Assembly: GCF_001424985.1 (NCBI RefSeq)
Contig: NZ_LMDA01000028.1
Location: 76,568 to 140,567, forward strand
Source: Rhizobium sp. Root1212
Lineage (GTDB): Bacteria; Pseudomonadota; Alphaproteobacteria; Rhizobiales; Rhizobiaceae
Length of the DNA stretch: 64,000 nt
Reading direction: 5' to 3'
Notes under the pieces: model-generated
Databases searched by the model: none
What the model was told of the DNA's origin: nothing
Seen by the model: the letters and a program-made list of their open reading frames with translations, nothing else
Part shown: positions 16,082 through 27,694 of the stretch, one piece after another
How the letters are laid out: every line of letters begins with the position of its first letter
Position numbering within the stretch: the first letter of the stretch is position 1
Made by a program: the position numbers and the translations under genes

Positions 16082-16678
16082 ATGAAGGCGTTCCTTTCAA
16101 AACCCGCCATTCTCAATGTCTGGGTCTCGGCCGTCATCATTGCCGCCCTGCAAACGGCGATCCTCGGCTATATGATCGAAAGCCGGGCAGCGATCCTGCG
16201 CAACGGCCACGATGTCGTGCTGCAGACCGTTCCGGTCGATCCGCGCGACCTCCTGCGCGGCGATTATGTGATCCTCTCCTATGATATCTCGACCATCCCG
16301 CTCGACAAGCTGGTGGACACGCTACCGCAGGAGGAGACGGATGCGCAGCTTTCCGTGCGGCTCGCGAAAGCCGAGGACGGCTTCTGGCATGTGAGGGAGG
16401 CGGCTTTCGGCACGTTGCCGCCGCTCGAAGACGGCAGTGTCGTCGCCAGAACCCAGCCCTTCTACTTCTATCCCCAGCCGTCGGGCAGCCAGACGGCGCT
16501 TTCGGTGGAATACGGCATCGAGCGCTATTACGTGCCGGAAGGCCAGGGCAAGCCGCTGGAAGAGGCGCGAAACGCGCAGGCGCTTTCCGTGACCGCAAGC
16601 GTCAGCGATACCGGCGTCATGCAGATCCGCACGATCTCAATTGATGGAAAGCCGCTCTATGAAGAGCCGCCCTTCTGA
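16082..16678 (+). CDS. GDYXXLXY domain membrane-anchored protein
   Basis: About 198 residues. The N-terminal helix (about 10-31) is a membrane anchor, and the motif that names the family is GDYVILSY at about residue 61. The rest should lie in the periplasm. It starts 4 bases after the DUF2157 gene at an ATG with GGAGG about 10 bases upstream. No function is established; partnership with DUF2157 is inferred from adjacency and known pairing. Confidence 0.85.
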   Translation: MKAFLSKPAILNVWVSAVIIAALQTAILGYMIESRAAILRNGHDVVLQTVPVDPRDLLRGDYVILSYDISTIPLDKLVDTLPQEETDAQLSVRLAKAEDGFWHVREAAFGTLPPLEDGSVVARTQPFYFYPQPSGSQTALSVEYGIERYYVPEGQGKPLEEARNAQALSVTASVSDTGVMQIRTISIDGKPLYEEPPF

Positions 16679-16849
16679 CGAAAGCGGAGATTTCCCGCGA
16701 TTTCCCTGTGCCTGACGGCTTATTTTCCCTTTGATCCTCGAGAAACGGGTGATATAGAGACGCCGCGCTCGGGAACGCCCTGAACCCGGCGGAGGCTTGC
16801 TTTATGCTCGCGATCCGCTGCAGAGATCAGGCGAGGCGGCTTTCTGAAC

Positions 16850-16934
<85 letters not shown>

Positions 16935-17107
16935 GAATATTAGGGACGCGGAGGCTTTATCTTCTGCGTCGATCAGGAAGAGTGCGCCATTTTGCTTGCA
17001 AAACGGTGACGGATTTGCGTAAAGCCACTCCCGGCAATTGGATCGGCTCACGTGCTCGAGAAACGAACACCGACAGAGCCCTGTCAACGTGAAATGAAGG
17101 TTTGAAC

Positions 17108-18583
17108 ATGCAGGTTATCGAAACGCTCGCTGAAGGGCTGAAGCGCGAACTCAAGGTCGTCATTCCGGCCAAGGACATGGAAGCTCGTATGAACGAGCGC
17201 CTGGAAGACGCCAAGGGCAAGGTCCGTATCAACGGCTTCCGTCCGGGCAAGGTGCCCTTCGCGCATCTGAAGAAGATGTACGGCAAGTCGATCATGGCCG
17301 AACTGGTCAACGAGATCGTTCGCGACAAGCCGACCGAAATCCTCTCCGAGCGCGGCGAAAAGTCTGCGACCCAGCCGGAAATCGCCATGACCGAGGACGA
17401 GGCGGAAGCCGACAAGATCCTCAACGCCGATGCCGATTTCGAATTCACCCTGGCCTACGAAGTCATCCCGGCGATCGAGCTGAAGGACGTTTCGGGCATC
17501 AAGGTCACCCGCGAAGTCGTCGATATCGACGACGCCGAAGTCACCGAGCAGATCCTCAAGATCGCCGAAAGCGCCCGCACCTACGAAACCAAGAAGGGCA
17601 AGGCTGAAAACGGCGACCGCGTCACCATCGATTACCTCGGCAAGGTCGACGGCGAAGCCTTCGACGGCGGCAAGGACGAAGACGCTGAGCTGGTTCTCGG
17701 CTCCAACCGCTTCATTCCGGGCTTCGAAGAGCAGCTGGTCGGCCTGAAGGCTGGCGACGAGAAGGTCATCACCGTCACCTTCCCGGCTGATTACCCGGCT
17801 GCAAACCTCGCCGGCAAGGAAGCCACCTTCGACATCAACGTCAACGACGTCGCTGCTGCCGCTGCCGTCGAAATCAACGACGAGCTGGCCACCAAGCTCG
17901 GCCTCGAATCGGCTGACAAGCTGAAGGAAATCGTCCGCGGCCAGATCGAAAGCCAGTACGGCTCGTTCACCCGCCAGAAGGTCAAGCGTCAGATCCTCGA
18001 CCAACTCGACGAGATGTACCAGTTCGACACCCCCGGCCGTCTGGTCGATGCCGAATTCGACAACATCTGGCGCCAGATCAACACCGACCTGCAGCAGGCC
18101 GGCAAGACCTTCGCCGATGAAGACACGACCGAAGAAGACGCCCGCGCCGAGTACCGCAAGCTGGCTGAGCGCCGCGTCCGCCTCGGCCTCGTTCTCTCCG
18201 AAATCGGCGAGAAGGCTGGCGTCCAGGTTTCCGACGAGGAAATGCAGCGTTCGCTGTTCCAGCAGCTGCGCCAGTTCCCTGGCCAGGAAAAGGAAATCAT
18301 CGACTACTTCCAGAAGACCCCCGGTGCCGCCGCTTCGCTGCGCGCTCCGCTCTTCGAAGAAAAGGTCATCGATCACCTGCTCTCCGAAGTGAAGGTCACG
18401 GACAAGACCGTCAGCAAGGAAGAGCTGATGGCTGATGACGAGGACGAAGGCAAGGCAGACGCCAAGAAGGCCCCGAAGAAGAAGGCCGCCAAGGCTGAAG
18501 CTTCCGTTGAAGGCGAAGAAGCCGCAGCCCGGAAGAAGAAGGCTCCGGCCAAGAAGAAGGCCGCTGACGACAGCGCCGAATAA
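17108..18583 (+). CDS. tig: Trigger factor (ribosome-bound chaperone and prolyl isomerase)
   Basis: Binds the ribosome exit tunnel and folds nascent chains. In the 491-residue product the ribosome-binding signature is [17 protein letters not shown] (about 40-56), the FKBP-type isomerase domain spans about 160-245 ([18 protein letters not shown]), and the C-terminal chaperone domain follows. The last 55 residues form a Lys/Ala-rich tail ([14 protein letters not shown]) beyond the usual core. I chose ATG 17108 with GAAGG upstream over TTG 17102. A terminator follows 25 bases after the stop. Confidence 0.97.
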   Translation: MQVIETLAEGLKRELKVVIPAKDMEARMNERLEDAKGKVRINGFRPGKVPFAHLKKMYGKSIMAELVNEIVRDKPTEILSERGEKSATQPEIAMTEDEAEADKILNADADFEFTLAYEVIPAIELKDVSGIKVTREVVDIDDAEVTEQILKIAESARTYETKKGKAENGDRVTIDYLGKVDGEAFDGGKDEDAELVLGSNRFIPGFEEQLVGLKAGDEKVITVTFPADYPAANLAGKEATFDINVNDVAAAAAVEINDELATKLGLESADKLKEIVRGQIESQYGSFTRQKVKRQILDQLDEMYQFDTPGRLVDAEFDNIWRQINTDLQQAGKTFADEDTTEEDARAEYRKLAERRVRLGLVLSEIGEKAGVQVSDEEMQRSLFQQLRQFPGQEKEIIDYFQKTPGAAASLRAPLFEEKVIDHLLSEVKVTDKTVSKEELMADDEDEGKADAKKAPKKKAAKAEASVEGEEAAARKKKAPAKKKAADDSAE

Positions 18584-18608
18584 GCCGGTTCCTCATAGGA
18601 CCCAATTG

Positions 18609-18635
18609 AAAGGCCGCCCAATGGGCGGCCTTTTT
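18609..18635 (+). terminator. Intrinsic terminator of tig
   Basis: An 11-bp perfect stem (18609-18619 with 18623-18633), 3-base loop, ending in TTTTT. Confidence 0.92.
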
Positions 18636-18675
18636 GCGTTGTGGAGTTTTCTGGGAGGGCTGTCTTCCTCTCTTC

Positions 18676-18769
18676 CGTCATGCTCGGCCTCGTGCCGAGC
18701 ATCTGCTGGTCCCTCCATTCTCTGGGAGACGCTGAAAGATCCTCGGCACGAGGCCGAGGATGACGACGG
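18676..18769. repeat. RIME-like intergenic palindrome
   Basis: Two 27-base inverted arms, 18676-18702 and 18739-18765, both containing CTCGGCCTCGTGCCGAG and differing at two positions. The outer ends are CGTCATG / ATGACG. This matches the layout of the rhizobial intergenic mosaic element RIME1 (about 100 bp, mobile in the past and repeated in Rhizobiaceae genomes). Bases 18790-18806 add a small CCCC/GGGG hairpin next to the sthA stop. Confidence 0.75.
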
Positions 18770-18811
18770 TGAGTGGGGGATGAGGGCAACCCCTTGATAA
18801 GGGGCTGGCCT

Positions 18812-20218
18812 TTATGCCTTCGGCGCGACCTCGCCCATGCGGTTCCAGGCGTCGAGGCCGGCGATCTTGTAGGCCTCGGCGAGCGTCGGGTAGTTGAAGG
18901 TGTTCTCAACGAAATACTCGACCGTGCCCTTCAGGTTGAGCACCGCCTGGCCGATATGCACCAGTTCGGTGGCACCTTCGCCGACGATATGGACGCCAAG
19001 CAGACGGCGGGTCTTCAGCGAAAAGATCAGCTTCAACAGGCCCGAATCGAGACCCATGATGTGGCCGCGCGAGGTTTCGCGGAAACGGGCGATGCCGCAC
19101 TCATAAGCGATGCCGCGTTCCTTCACCTCTTCTTCCGTCAAGCCGCAGGTCGAGATTTCCGGAACGGCGTAGATGCCGTAGGGGAAGAATTTCGGCGGTT
19201 CCTTGGCCATGGCGCCGACGGCGACGCGGGCGGCGATGCGGCCCTGTTCCATCGAAGTCGAGGCAAGGCTCGGGAAGCCGACGACGTCGCCGGCGGCATA
19301 GATGTTGGGCACCGAGGTCTGGAAGGTTTCCGGGTTCACCTTGAGACGGCCGCGGCTGTCGGCTTCGAGGCCGGCGGCCTCGAGATTGAGCGTATCGGTG
19401 GCGCCCATGCGGCCGGCGGCAAACAGCACCATCTCGCAATGGACCACACGGCCGCTGTCGAGCTTGATCTCGCATTGGCCGTTCGGCAAGCGCTCGACCT
19501 TCTCGGCCTTTTGGCCGAGATGGAGCTTCATGTTGCGGTCGCGCAGCTGATAGGTGAAGTCCTCGACGATCTCCCTGTCGATGAAATCGAGCATCGTCAC
19601 CTTGGGGTCGATCAGGGTGATCTGCGTATCGAGCGCCGAGAAGATGGTCGCATATTCGATGCCGATGACGCCGGCGCCGATGACAGCCATTGAGCGCGGC
19701 AGCTCCTCGATATCGAGCAACTCATCGCTGTCGATGATCGCCTTGCCGTCGAAGGGGATATAGTCGGGGCGGAAGGGTTTGGTGCCGACGGCAAGCAGAA
19801 TGCTGGTGCCCTTGACATGGAGAATTTCGCCGTCGTCCTTCACCACCTGCATGGTCGTCGGATCGACGAAACTTGCCTTGCCACGAATGTGCTGGACGCG
19901 GTTGCGGGCGAACTGATGCTCCAGCACCTCGACCTCATGGTCGAGGGTGATGATCAGGCGCCGCCGCAGGTCCTCGGCGCTGATCTCCTCCTTGACGCGA
20001 TAGGCGCGGCCATAGAAGCCGCGTTCGCGCCAGCCGGAGAGGTTGAGCGCCGTTTCGCGCAAGGTCTTCGAGGGGATGGTGCCGGTATGGACGGAGACGC
20101 CGCCGACGCGCTTTCCCTGCTCGATCACAAGGACTTTCCTGCCGAGCTTGGCAGCCTGGATGGCGGCGCGGCGGCCCGCGGGGCCGCTGCCGACAACAAC
20201 GAGATCGTACTGGTTCAT
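18812..20218 (-). CDS. sthA: Soluble pyridine nucleotide transhydrogenase
   Basis: FAD enzyme that exchanges hydride between NADPH and NAD. The 468-residue length matches SthA. The FAD loop is VVGSGPAGRRAAIQAAKLG; the second dinucleotide fold is VIGAGVIGIEYATIFSAL. Where lipoamide dehydrogenases have the redox CxxxxC, this reads VSVHTGTIPSKTLRE, so the disulfide is absent, as expected for a transhydrogenase. NIYAAGDVVGFPSLAS and the dimerisation domain follow. I used MNQYDLVVVG as start rather than the ORF opening 54 bases upstream. Confidence 0.94.
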   Translation of the reverse strand: MNQYDLVVVGSGPAGRRAAIQAAKLGRKVLVIEQGKRVGGVSVHTGTIPSKTLRETALNLSGWRERGFYGRAYRVKEEISAEDLRRRLIITLDHEVEVLEHQFARNRVQHIRGKASFVDPTTMQVVKDDGEILHVKGTSILLAVGTKPFRPDYIPFDGKAIIDSDELLDIEELPRSMAVIGAGVIGIEYATIFSALDTQITLIDPKVTMLDFIDREIVEDFTYQLRDRNMKLHLGQKAEKVERLPNGQCEIKLDSGRVVHCEMVLFAAGRMGATDTLNLEAAGLEADSRGRLKVNPETFQTSVPNIYAAGDVVGFPSLASTSMEQGRIAARVAVGAMAKEPPKFFPYGIYAVPEISTCGLTEEEVKERGIAYECGIARFRETSRGHIMGLDSGLLKLIFSLKTRRLLGVHIVGEGATELVHIGQAVLNLKGTVEYFVENTFNYPTLAEAYKIAGLDAWNRMGEVAPKA

Positions 20219-20406
20219 GGGCGTATCCGCTGATGATGAGGATCGTTGTGCACTGCGGCAGATTTCAGTCATCGTCTATAGCCTCTATCTTACAATTTAA
20301 TAAAGTCTTGTGTGCTTCCGGCAGGATTATGGATGCCGGTTTCCGGCGATATGCGCTATGCTTCGAGGAATATGCCGGGAGCGAGTGGCAGTGGATGGAG
20401 GCTTCT

Positions 20407-21471
20407 ATGGTTCGGCACGAAGGCAGGGAAAGCTTTGTTCCGCAGGAGGAGGTGGAGGGGACCGGATCGGAGGCCGCGGGACTGCGCGGCCCTGAGACAA
20501 GGCCCGGCGTCATTGCAGCAGCTGTCTATCAGAACGGCAAGCGCATCTGCGACATTCCGATCAGCGATTCCCACCTCTGGCGGCAAAAGGAAAATACCGT
20601 CGTCTGGATCGGCCTGCATGAGCCGGACGCGCTTCTGTTGGCGGAGGTGCAGCGGGAATTCGATCTCCACCCTCTGGCGATCGAGGATGCAGGCCACGCC
20701 CACCAGCGACCGAAGCTCGAAATCTATGGCGACGCCATGTTCGTCGTGGCGCGCACCGCCCATATGATGGATGCCGAGATCGTTTTCGGCGAAACCCACC
20801 TTTTCGTCGGCCGCGGCTATGTCGTCTCCGTGCGGCACGGTGCGTCGAGTTCCTATAATCTCGTGCGCCAGCGCTGCGAGGCATCACCGGTCGCGCTCGC
20901 CCACGGCGAGAACTACATCCTTTATTCGATCCTCGATTTCATCGTCGACAACTACGTACCGGTCATCGAGATGATCCATGAGGAAGTAGAGGAGCTGGAA
21001 GAACGGGTGCTGCGCGAGCGGCTGGACAAGGCGGATGTCGAGCGGCTCTATATGCTGCGACGCAGCCTGCTTCGGCTGCGCAATGCCGTCGTGCCACTGG
21101 TCGACGTCTGCCGCCGCCACGAGCATCTCGACCTGCCGGGCATGGATGCGATGCTGCACGCTCTGTTCCGCGATGTAACCGACCATGTGCGCCGGGTGCA
21201 GGAGGATATCGACAGCCTGCGCGAGGTTCTGGCCTTCACTTTCGAAGCGAGCCTGATGATCGGCCAGTCCGAGCAGACGGAAATCACCCGCAAGCTCGCA
21301 TCCTGGGCCGCTATCCTCGCCGTGCCGACGGCGATTGCCGGCATTTACGGCATGAATTTTGTTGATATGCCGGAGCTGCACATGCGCTACGGCTATTTCT
21401 TCGTGCTGGCGGCGATTTTCGTCATCTGCACCGGGCTGTACCGCTTCTTCAAGAAGGCGCGGTGGCTTTAG
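20407..21471 (+). CDS. corA: CorA-family magnesium/cobalt transporter
   Basis: Inner-membrane divalent cation channel, about 354 residues. The soluble N-terminal domain is followed by a long helix and two C-terminal membrane helices with the selectivity motif GMN in AGIYGMNFVDMPEL. The frame is open upstream to 20233, but the ATG at 20407 has GGAGG at 20397-20401 and MVRHEGRESF begins the plausible chain. The 188-base gap to sthA holds the divergent promoters but no clear element. The paralogue (CorA or ZntB-like) cannot be settled by eye. Confidence 0.9.
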   Translation: MVRHEGRESFVPQEEVEGTGSEAAGLRGPETRPGVIAAAVYQNGKRICDIPISDSHLWRQKENTVVWIGLHEPDALLLAEVQREFDLHPLAIEDAGHAHQRPKLEIYGDAMFVVARTAHMMDAEIVFGETHLFVGRGYVVSVRHGASSSYNLVRQRCEASPVALAHGENYILYSILDFIVDNYVPVIEMIHEEVEELEERVLRERLDKADVERLYMLRRSLLRLRNAVVPLVDVCRRHEHLDLPGMDAMLHALFRDVTDHVRRVQEDIDSLREVLAFTFEASLMIGQSEQTEITRKLASWAAILAVPTAIAGIYGMNFVDMPELHMRYGYFFVLAAIFVICTGLYRFFKKARWL

Positions 21472-21532
21472 GGTTTTCGTTTGTCTTGTCGGGAAAACCG
21501 GGTTCCACTTTTCCCTGACAAACTCGGACGGA

Positions 21533-22306
21533 TCAGATCAGCCGCAGACCCTTGAGGCTCGCATGGCCATCGCGGCCGATGATGATGTGATCGTGCACGG
21601 TAATGCCCAGCGGTTTGGCGGTATCGATAATGGTCTTGGTCATCTCGATATCGGCGCGTGACGGTGTCGGATCGCCTGATGGATGATTGTGGACCAAAAT
21701 CAAGGCTGTAGCGGAAAGTTCTAAAGCGCGTTTCACCACTTCGCGCGGGTAAACCGGGGTGTGGTCCACTGTACCCGTCTGCTGCACCTCGTCGACGATC
21801 AGCGCGTTGCGCTTGTCGAGGAAGAGGATGCGGAACTGCTCGCGGTTCTCATGCGCCATCGCCGCATGGCAGTATTCGATAACCGACGACCAGGAGGCGA
21901 GCACCTTCTTGCCGCGCAAATCGCTCTTCAGCGTGCGGTGGGCGACGGCGGCGATCAGCTTCAGGTCGAGCGCTACGGCTTCGCCGATACCCTTGACCTC
22001 CTGCAGCAGCGCCGGCTGGGCGCCGAAGACGCCGGCGAGTGTCCCGAAACGATCGAGCAGCGCCTTGGCGACGGGCTTGGTGTCCCGTCTTGGAATGAGC
22101 CGGAAAAGCAGCAGTTCGAGGATTTCATAGTCGGCAAGCGCTGCATCGCCATTGTCGCGAAAACGGGTGCGCAGCCGGTCGCGATGGCCATGGTAGTGGG
22201 CTGTTTCCGTGGAGGCGGCGAGGTCGGCGCGCGACGGGGTCTGCTCGCCGAAGAAACCTGCCTGTTCCGCCGGTTGCGGCTCGATTCGGCCGGGCGGTTT
22301 CGTCAT
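21533..22306 (-). CDS. radC: RadC/JAB-domain protein
   Basis: A 257-residue member of the RadC family: a UPF0758 N-terminal helix-hairpin-helix part and a C-terminal JAB/MPN domain with metal motif [14 protein letters not shown] (HxH-x7-S-x2-D). Although named for repair, the family's molecular role is uncertain. The start overlaps map by 4 bases, so it is the last gene of an sfsA-map-radC operon on the minus strand. Confidence 0.93.
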   Translation of the reverse strand: MTKPPGRIEPQPAEQAGFFGEQTPSRADLAASTETAHYHGHRDRLRTRFRDNGDAALADYEILELLLFRLIPRRDTKPVAKALLDRFGTLAGVFGAQPALLQEVKGIGEAVALDLKLIAAVAHRTLKSDLRGKKVLASWSSVIEYCHAAMAHENREQFRILFLDKRNALIVDEVQQTGTVDHTPVYPREVVKRALELSATALILVHNHPSGDPTPSRADIEMTKTIIDTAKPLGITVHDHIIIGRDGHASLKGLRLI

Positions 22307-23142
22307 GCGGCACTCAGCGGAGGGAGACCGGGACGGTCGAGGCCGCCGGGCGACAGCGTGAAGATTTCACAGCCGGTGGCGGTCACGCCGACGCAGTGTT
22401 CGTATTGCGCCGACAGCGAGCGGTCGCGGGTGACCGCCGTCCAGCCGTCGGCGAGCACCTTCACATGCGGCCGGCCGAGATTGATCATCGGCTCGATGGT
22501 GAAGATCATGCCTTCGCGCATTTCCGGGCCTTCATTGGCGCGGCCGTAATGCAGGATGTTGGGCGCATCATGGAACAGCCGGCCGACGCCGTGGCCGCAG
22601 AAATCCCGCACGACGGAGCAGCGTTCGGCTTCCGCAAAGCTCTGGATCGCCTCGCCGATCGCGCCGGTGCGCGCGCCGGGCTTCACCGCCGCGATGCCGC
22701 GCATCAGGCATTCGTAGGTGACTTCGAGCAGCCTCTCGGCCGCCCGCTTGATCTCGCCGACCGGATACATCCGGCTCGAATCGCCATGCCAGCCGTCGAG
22801 GATGTAGGTCACGTCGATATTGACGATATCGCCCTCGCGCAGCGGCTTGTCGTTCGGGATGCCGTGGCAGACGACGTGGTTGATCGAAGTGCAGGACGAC
22901 TTGGTGTAGCCGCGATAGTTAAGGGTGGCGGGCAGGGCGCCGTTGTCCATGCCGAATTCGAACACGAAACGGTCGATCTCATCCGTGGTCACGCCGGGGC
23001 GCACCAGAGGCGCAAGCGCGTCGAGACAGCGGGCGGTCAGCTGGCAGGCGCGCTTGATGCCGGCGAAATCCTCCGGGGTGTACAGGCGGATGACCCCGGT
23101 GTTTTTGTAAGGCGCAGAATCGGCCTCGATATAGGTGACCAT
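22303..23142 (-). CDS. map: Methionine aminopeptidase, type I
   Basis: Removes the initiator methionine from new proteins. In the 279-residue product the metal ligands are in [20 protein letters not shown] (two Asp), [13 protein letters not shown] (His), [11 protein letters not shown] (Glu) and the C-terminal QYEHCVGVT (Glu). Length and order are standard. Coupled to radC by a 4-base overlap and 32 bases downstream of sfsA. Confidence 0.96.
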   Translation of the reverse strand: MVTYIEADSAPYKNTGVIRLYTPEDFAGIKRACQLTARCLDALAPLVRPGVTTDEIDRFVFEFGMDNGALPATLNYRGYTKSSCTSINHVVCHGIPNDKPLREGDIVNIDVTYILDGWHGDSSRMYPVGEIKRAAERLLEVTYECLMRGIAAVKPGARTGAIGEAIQSFAEAERCSVVRDFCGHGVGRLFHDAPNILHYGRANEGPEMREGMIFTIEPMINLGRPHVKVLADGWTAVTRDRSLSAQYEHCVGVTATGCEIFTLSPGGLDRPGLPPLSAA

Positions 23143-23174
23143 TCTCTAGAACTTTCGCTTGTCGTGATCTGATG

Positions 23175-23897
23175 TCATAGACCGGCAGGGGCCGTTTCGT
23201 CCATGGCGATCAGGCCGTCGGCGACGATTTGCGTGGGCGAGATGCTGCAGCGCACGGCAAAGGCTTCGACGCCGCGCTGCCGTGCCCGGACATAGGCGCG
23301 CGCATAGACCGGATCGAGATCACCGCAGATGCGAAAGTGACTGCAATCTGCCCTTTGCACCAGATAAAGCATCACGCCGCGATGGCCCTCCGCCACCATG
23401 TCTCCCAGTTCCTCCAGATGCTTTGCGCCGCGGCTGGTCGGGCTGTCGGGAAATTCCGCCAGCCCGTTTTCGCGGCTGAAATGCACGTTCTTGACCTCGA
23501 CATAGCAGCGACGGCTGCCATCCGGGTCGGAGAGCAGGAAGTCGATGCGGGAATTCTTACCGTAGCGTTGCTCGCGCCGCACCAGCGGATAAGTCCCAAG
23601 ATCGCCCACGAGCCCGGCGGCGATCGCCTCGCCGGCGAGCGCATTCGGAAGCCCGGTGTTGATGCCGACCGGTGCGCCGTCCACCTCCACCAGTTCCAGC
23701 ATATGCCGGTATTTTCGCGTCGGGCTGTCATGTTCCGAGAGCCAGATTTTCGATCCGGGCGTGGTCAGGCCGCGCATCGAGCCGGTATTCGGGCAGAAAC
23801 CGGTGATCGCGCGGCCGTCTTCCAGAACGGCGTCGAACAGGAACCGCTTGTAGCGCTGGACGAGCACCGCCGGGACGAGGGGACTTTCAAACTTCAT
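23175..23897 (-). CDS. sfsA: SfsA family DNA/RNA-associated protein
   Basis: A 240-residue protein of the sugar fermentation stimulation family. [19 protein letters not shown] starts the domain, with [22 protein letters not shown] and the nuclease-like [11 protein letters not shown] strand. The fold resembles an endonuclease, but the biological role is unclear. An open frame upstream (to 24077) overlaps phaC and was not used. First gene of the sfsA-map-radC operon; 20 bases after phaC on the same strand. Confidence 0.93.
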   Translation of the reverse strand: MKFESPLVPAVLVQRYKRFLFDAVLEDGRAITGFCPNTGSMRGLTTPGSKIWLSEHDSPTRKYRHMLELVEVDGAPVGINTGLPNALAGEAIAAGLVGDLGTYPLVRREQRYGKNSRIDFLLSDPDGSRRCYVEVKNVHFSRENGLAEFPDSPTSRGAKHLEELGDMVAEGHRGVMLYLVQRADCSHFRICGDLDPVYARAYVRARQRGVEAFAVRCSISPTQIVADGLIAMDETAPAGL

Positions 23898-23917
23898 CGT
23901 GTGCGGGCGCGCCGTCG

Positions 23918-25765
23918 TCAGGAACGAATGCGCACATAGGAGCCGGGGGCGGCCTCGATTGAGTTCAACGGGCCGCCGGTATGGCGTGGCGGCACCCGCC
24001 GCTTGTCCTGCTTTTCGATCCAGGCGTGCCAGTGCGGCCACCAGGAACCGGGCGTCTCCTCGGCCTTGGCCACCCAATCCTCGAATTCACCGGTCACCTT
24101 GCCGCCGGTCCAGTACTGGTACTTGCCCTTGGCCGGCGGGTTGACGACGCCGGCGATATGGCCGGAGCCGGACATGACATAGGTGACCTTGCCGCCGAAG
24201 AACTGGCTGCCGACGAAGACGGACTTCGCTGGCGCGATATGGTCTTCCTTGGCGGCGAGGTTGTAGATCGGGATTTTCACGTCGTGAAGCGAGAGTTTCT
24301 TTCCGGCCATCACCATCTCGCCCTTGGTCAGGTTGTTTTCGAGGTAGCAGTTGCGCAGGTAGAAGGAGTGGTTGGCCGCCGCCATGCGGGTGGAATCGGA
24401 ATTCCAGTAGAGCAGGTCGAAGGGCGGCGGCTCTTGTCCCTTGAGGTAGTTGTTGACGAAATAGGGCCAGATCAGGTCGGAGGACCGCAGCATGTTGAAG
24501 GCTGTCGCCATCTTCGAGCCTTCGAGATAGCCGGTTTCGCCCATGCGCTGTTCAAGCTGGGAAATCTGGTCCTCATCGACGAAGACCTTGAGGTCGCCAG
24601 CATGGGTGAAATCGACCTGGGTGGTGAAGAGCGTCGCCGAGCGAATGCGGGTATCGCCTTCCTGTGCATGCAGCGCCAGCGTCGCGGCGAGCAGCGTGCC
24701 GCCGACGCAGTAGCCGATGGCATTGACCTCGTCTTCACCCGTCGCCTTCTTGATCGTATCGAGCGCGAAGCCGACGCCTTCGCGGGCATAGGCTTCCCAG
24801 TCCTTGGTCGCGTGGCGGGCATCCGGATTGACCCAGGAGATCACGAAGACCGTGTGTCCCTGTTCGACCGCCCAGCGAATGAAGGATTTTTCCGGGTTTA
24901 GATCGAGCACGTAGAACTTGTTGATCCATGGCGGGCAGATCAGCAGCGGGCGCTTCAGCACCGTATCCGTCGTCCCGTCATACTGGATGATCTGGCAGAC
25001 GTCGTTCTGGGCGACCACCATGCCGGGGCTGATGGCGATGTTTTCGCCGACCGTGAACTTGCTCGAATCGGTCTGGCGCATCTTCAGGTCGCCCTGGCCG
25101 GCGACGATGTCTTCCGCCAGCATCTTCATACCCTTGACGAGGTTTGCACCGCTGGAGGCGACGGTTTCCCGGTAGAGTTGCGGATTGGTGGTGATGAAAT
25201 TGACCGGCGAAAGCGCGCTGGAGATTTGCTTGACGTAAAAGGCGGCCTTGTGCCGGGTGTGGGGATCGAGCCCTTCGGCATTTGTGACCATGCGGTCGGC
25301 CCAGTCTGAGGTGACGAGATACGCTTGGCGCAGGAAGTCGAAGAAGGGGTTGTTGACCCAGTCGGCATCGCTGAAGCGCTTGTCGGGCCGGGCCGGGGCT
25401 TCCGCGGAGGCGTCGCCGGACATCTTCTGCAGCGTGCGGGTCCAGATCGAGAAGAAACTCCCCATCAGCTGGGTCTGGGCTTCGAGCGTCCGTTGGGGTT
25501 CGGAAATCCAGTATTCGGAGACTTTCGAGAGCGTCTTGACCATATCGACCACGGGATCGGCGACATAATCGGTTTTTGCGCCGCTTTCGCGGGGGGCGAG
25601 CCATGCGGAGGCGGCCTTGCCGAGCTGTTCCACCGTGCGCGCCATGTTCATGGCGAGCGCTTCGGGGTCCTTGACGATGTAGGGCTCGACCGATTTCGGG
25701 TCAAATCCCTGAAATCCTTCGGTTTTACCTTCAGCTTGGCCTGCGTTTCCCTTGCCTTCCGCCAC
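23918..25765 (-). CDS. phaC: Class I poly(3-hydroxyalkanoate) synthase
   Basis: Polymerises (R)-3-hydroxyacyl-CoA into PHA on cytoplasmic granules. The 615-residue length and GTG start (GGGAGGGA upstream) fit class I. The lipase-like box is IGYCVGGT with nucleophile Cys353; the catalytic Asp is in AAKEDHIAP and His in SGSGHIAGV. The PhaC N-terminal domain and alpha/beta-hydrolase fold are in order. phaA and phaB are not in this window. Confidence 0.97.
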   Translation of the reverse strand: MAEGKGNAGQAEGKTEGFQGFDPKSVEPYIVKDPEALAMNMARTVEQLGKAASAWLAPRESGAKTDYVADPVVDMVKTLSKVSEYWISEPQRTLEAQTQLMGSFFSIWTRTLQKMSGDASAEAPARPDKRFSDADWVNNPFFDFLRQAYLVTSDWADRMVTNAEGLDPHTRHKAAFYVKQISSALSPVNFITTNPQLYRETVASSGANLVKGMKMLAEDIVAGQGDLKMRQTDSSKFTVGENIAISPGMVVAQNDVCQIIQYDGTTDTVLKRPLLICPPWINKFYVLDLNPEKSFIRWAVEQGHTVFVISWVNPDARHATKDWEAYAREGVGFALDTIKKATGEDEVNAIGYCVGGTLLAATLALHAQEGDTRIRSATLFTTQVDFTHAGDLKVFVDEDQISQLEQRMGETGYLEGSKMATAFNMLRSSDLIWPYFVNNYLKGQEPPPFDLLYWNSDSTRMAAANHSFYLRNCYLENNLTKGEMVMAGKKLSLHDVKIPIYNLAAKEDHIAPAKSVFVGSQFFGGKVTYVMSGSGHIAGVVNPPAKGKYQYWTGGKVTGEFEDWVAKAEETPGSWWPHWHAWIEKQDKRRVPPRHTGGPLNSIEAAPGSYVRIRS

Positions 25766-25898
25766 TCAAGTCCCTCCCCAGACGTTTGACGTTTTGTCTT
25801 TTTACATTCTGCCCGAAAATGATTACAAGTGCCAGCGCGCGGCACTCATGGCTGTTATGCGCAATGAGGCCGGCAACGGAAAAGCGGACGGGGAAGAC

Positions 25899-26276
25899 AT
25901 GAAGCATTCGCTCAAGATTGGGTCGCTCAAGGCGGCGGCCCATTATTGCACATTTACAGTGATTGCCGCATCGGCGGCCGTTATGGCCGGCTGCACCTCG
26001 TCTTCTGCGGTCAGCGGTCGCTCTTCGGAGTATACGCAAACCATGGCCCGCCCGATTGCTGCCGATGCTTATCCGGTCATCGAGGGCAAGCTGCCGGCCG
26101 CCAACGTTCAGATGAGCAATGAAGAGGCCACGGATATCTCGGCGCGTCTCACCGCGCTTTCCGGCAAGCGCAAGTCCGGCGAGATCAGCGAAGCCGAATA
26201 TCAGCGGCGCCTTAAGGAGTTGCAGGCGCTTGCCGCCAATCACGGCACCGACACGCTGAAAGAGATACAGAATTAG
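25899..26276 (+). CDS. Small SHOCT-like lipoprotein
   Basis: About 125 residues. The signal ends in lipobox VMAGC (Cys about 35). The C-terminal 30 residues, KRKSGEISEAEYQRRLKELQAL, look like a SHOCT-type short domain. The frame is open to 25752, but that part overlaps the phaC promoter and lacks signal character; ATG 25899 follows GGGGAAG. Divergent from phaC. Function unknown. Confidence 0.75.
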   Translation: MKHSLKIGSLKAAAHYCTFTVIAASAAVMAGCTSSSAVSGRSSEYTQTMARPIAADAYPVIEGKLPAANVQMSNEEATDISARLTALSGKRKSGEISEAEYQRRLKELQALAANHGTDTLKEIQN

Positions 26277-26399
26277 CACTTGCGTTTCGATGATTTTGGA
26301 CGCAAAGCCTTGTATGGCCGCGTGGGCCGATAGCACCGCGCGCGTCTCCCTCGCACCTTAGATTCGCTGCTGGCGGGACGCGCAAGACGAGGTTTTAAG

Positions 26400-27620
<1,221 letters not shown>

Positions 27621-27649
27621 CGGACGCAAGAGCCGGTCGTTTCAGTCAT

Positions 27650-27671
27650 GCCCCGGCCGCAGGGCCGGGGC
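27650..27671. terminator. GC-rich hairpin between alaC and hom
   Basis: Perfect 9-bp stem (27650-27658 with 27663-27671), 4-base loop, followed by TCTTA. It may terminate or attenuate; hom's ribosome site (AGGAAG) lies just after it. Confidence 0.45.
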
Positions 27672-27694
27672 TCTTATATGTTAGGAAGTTTAAA

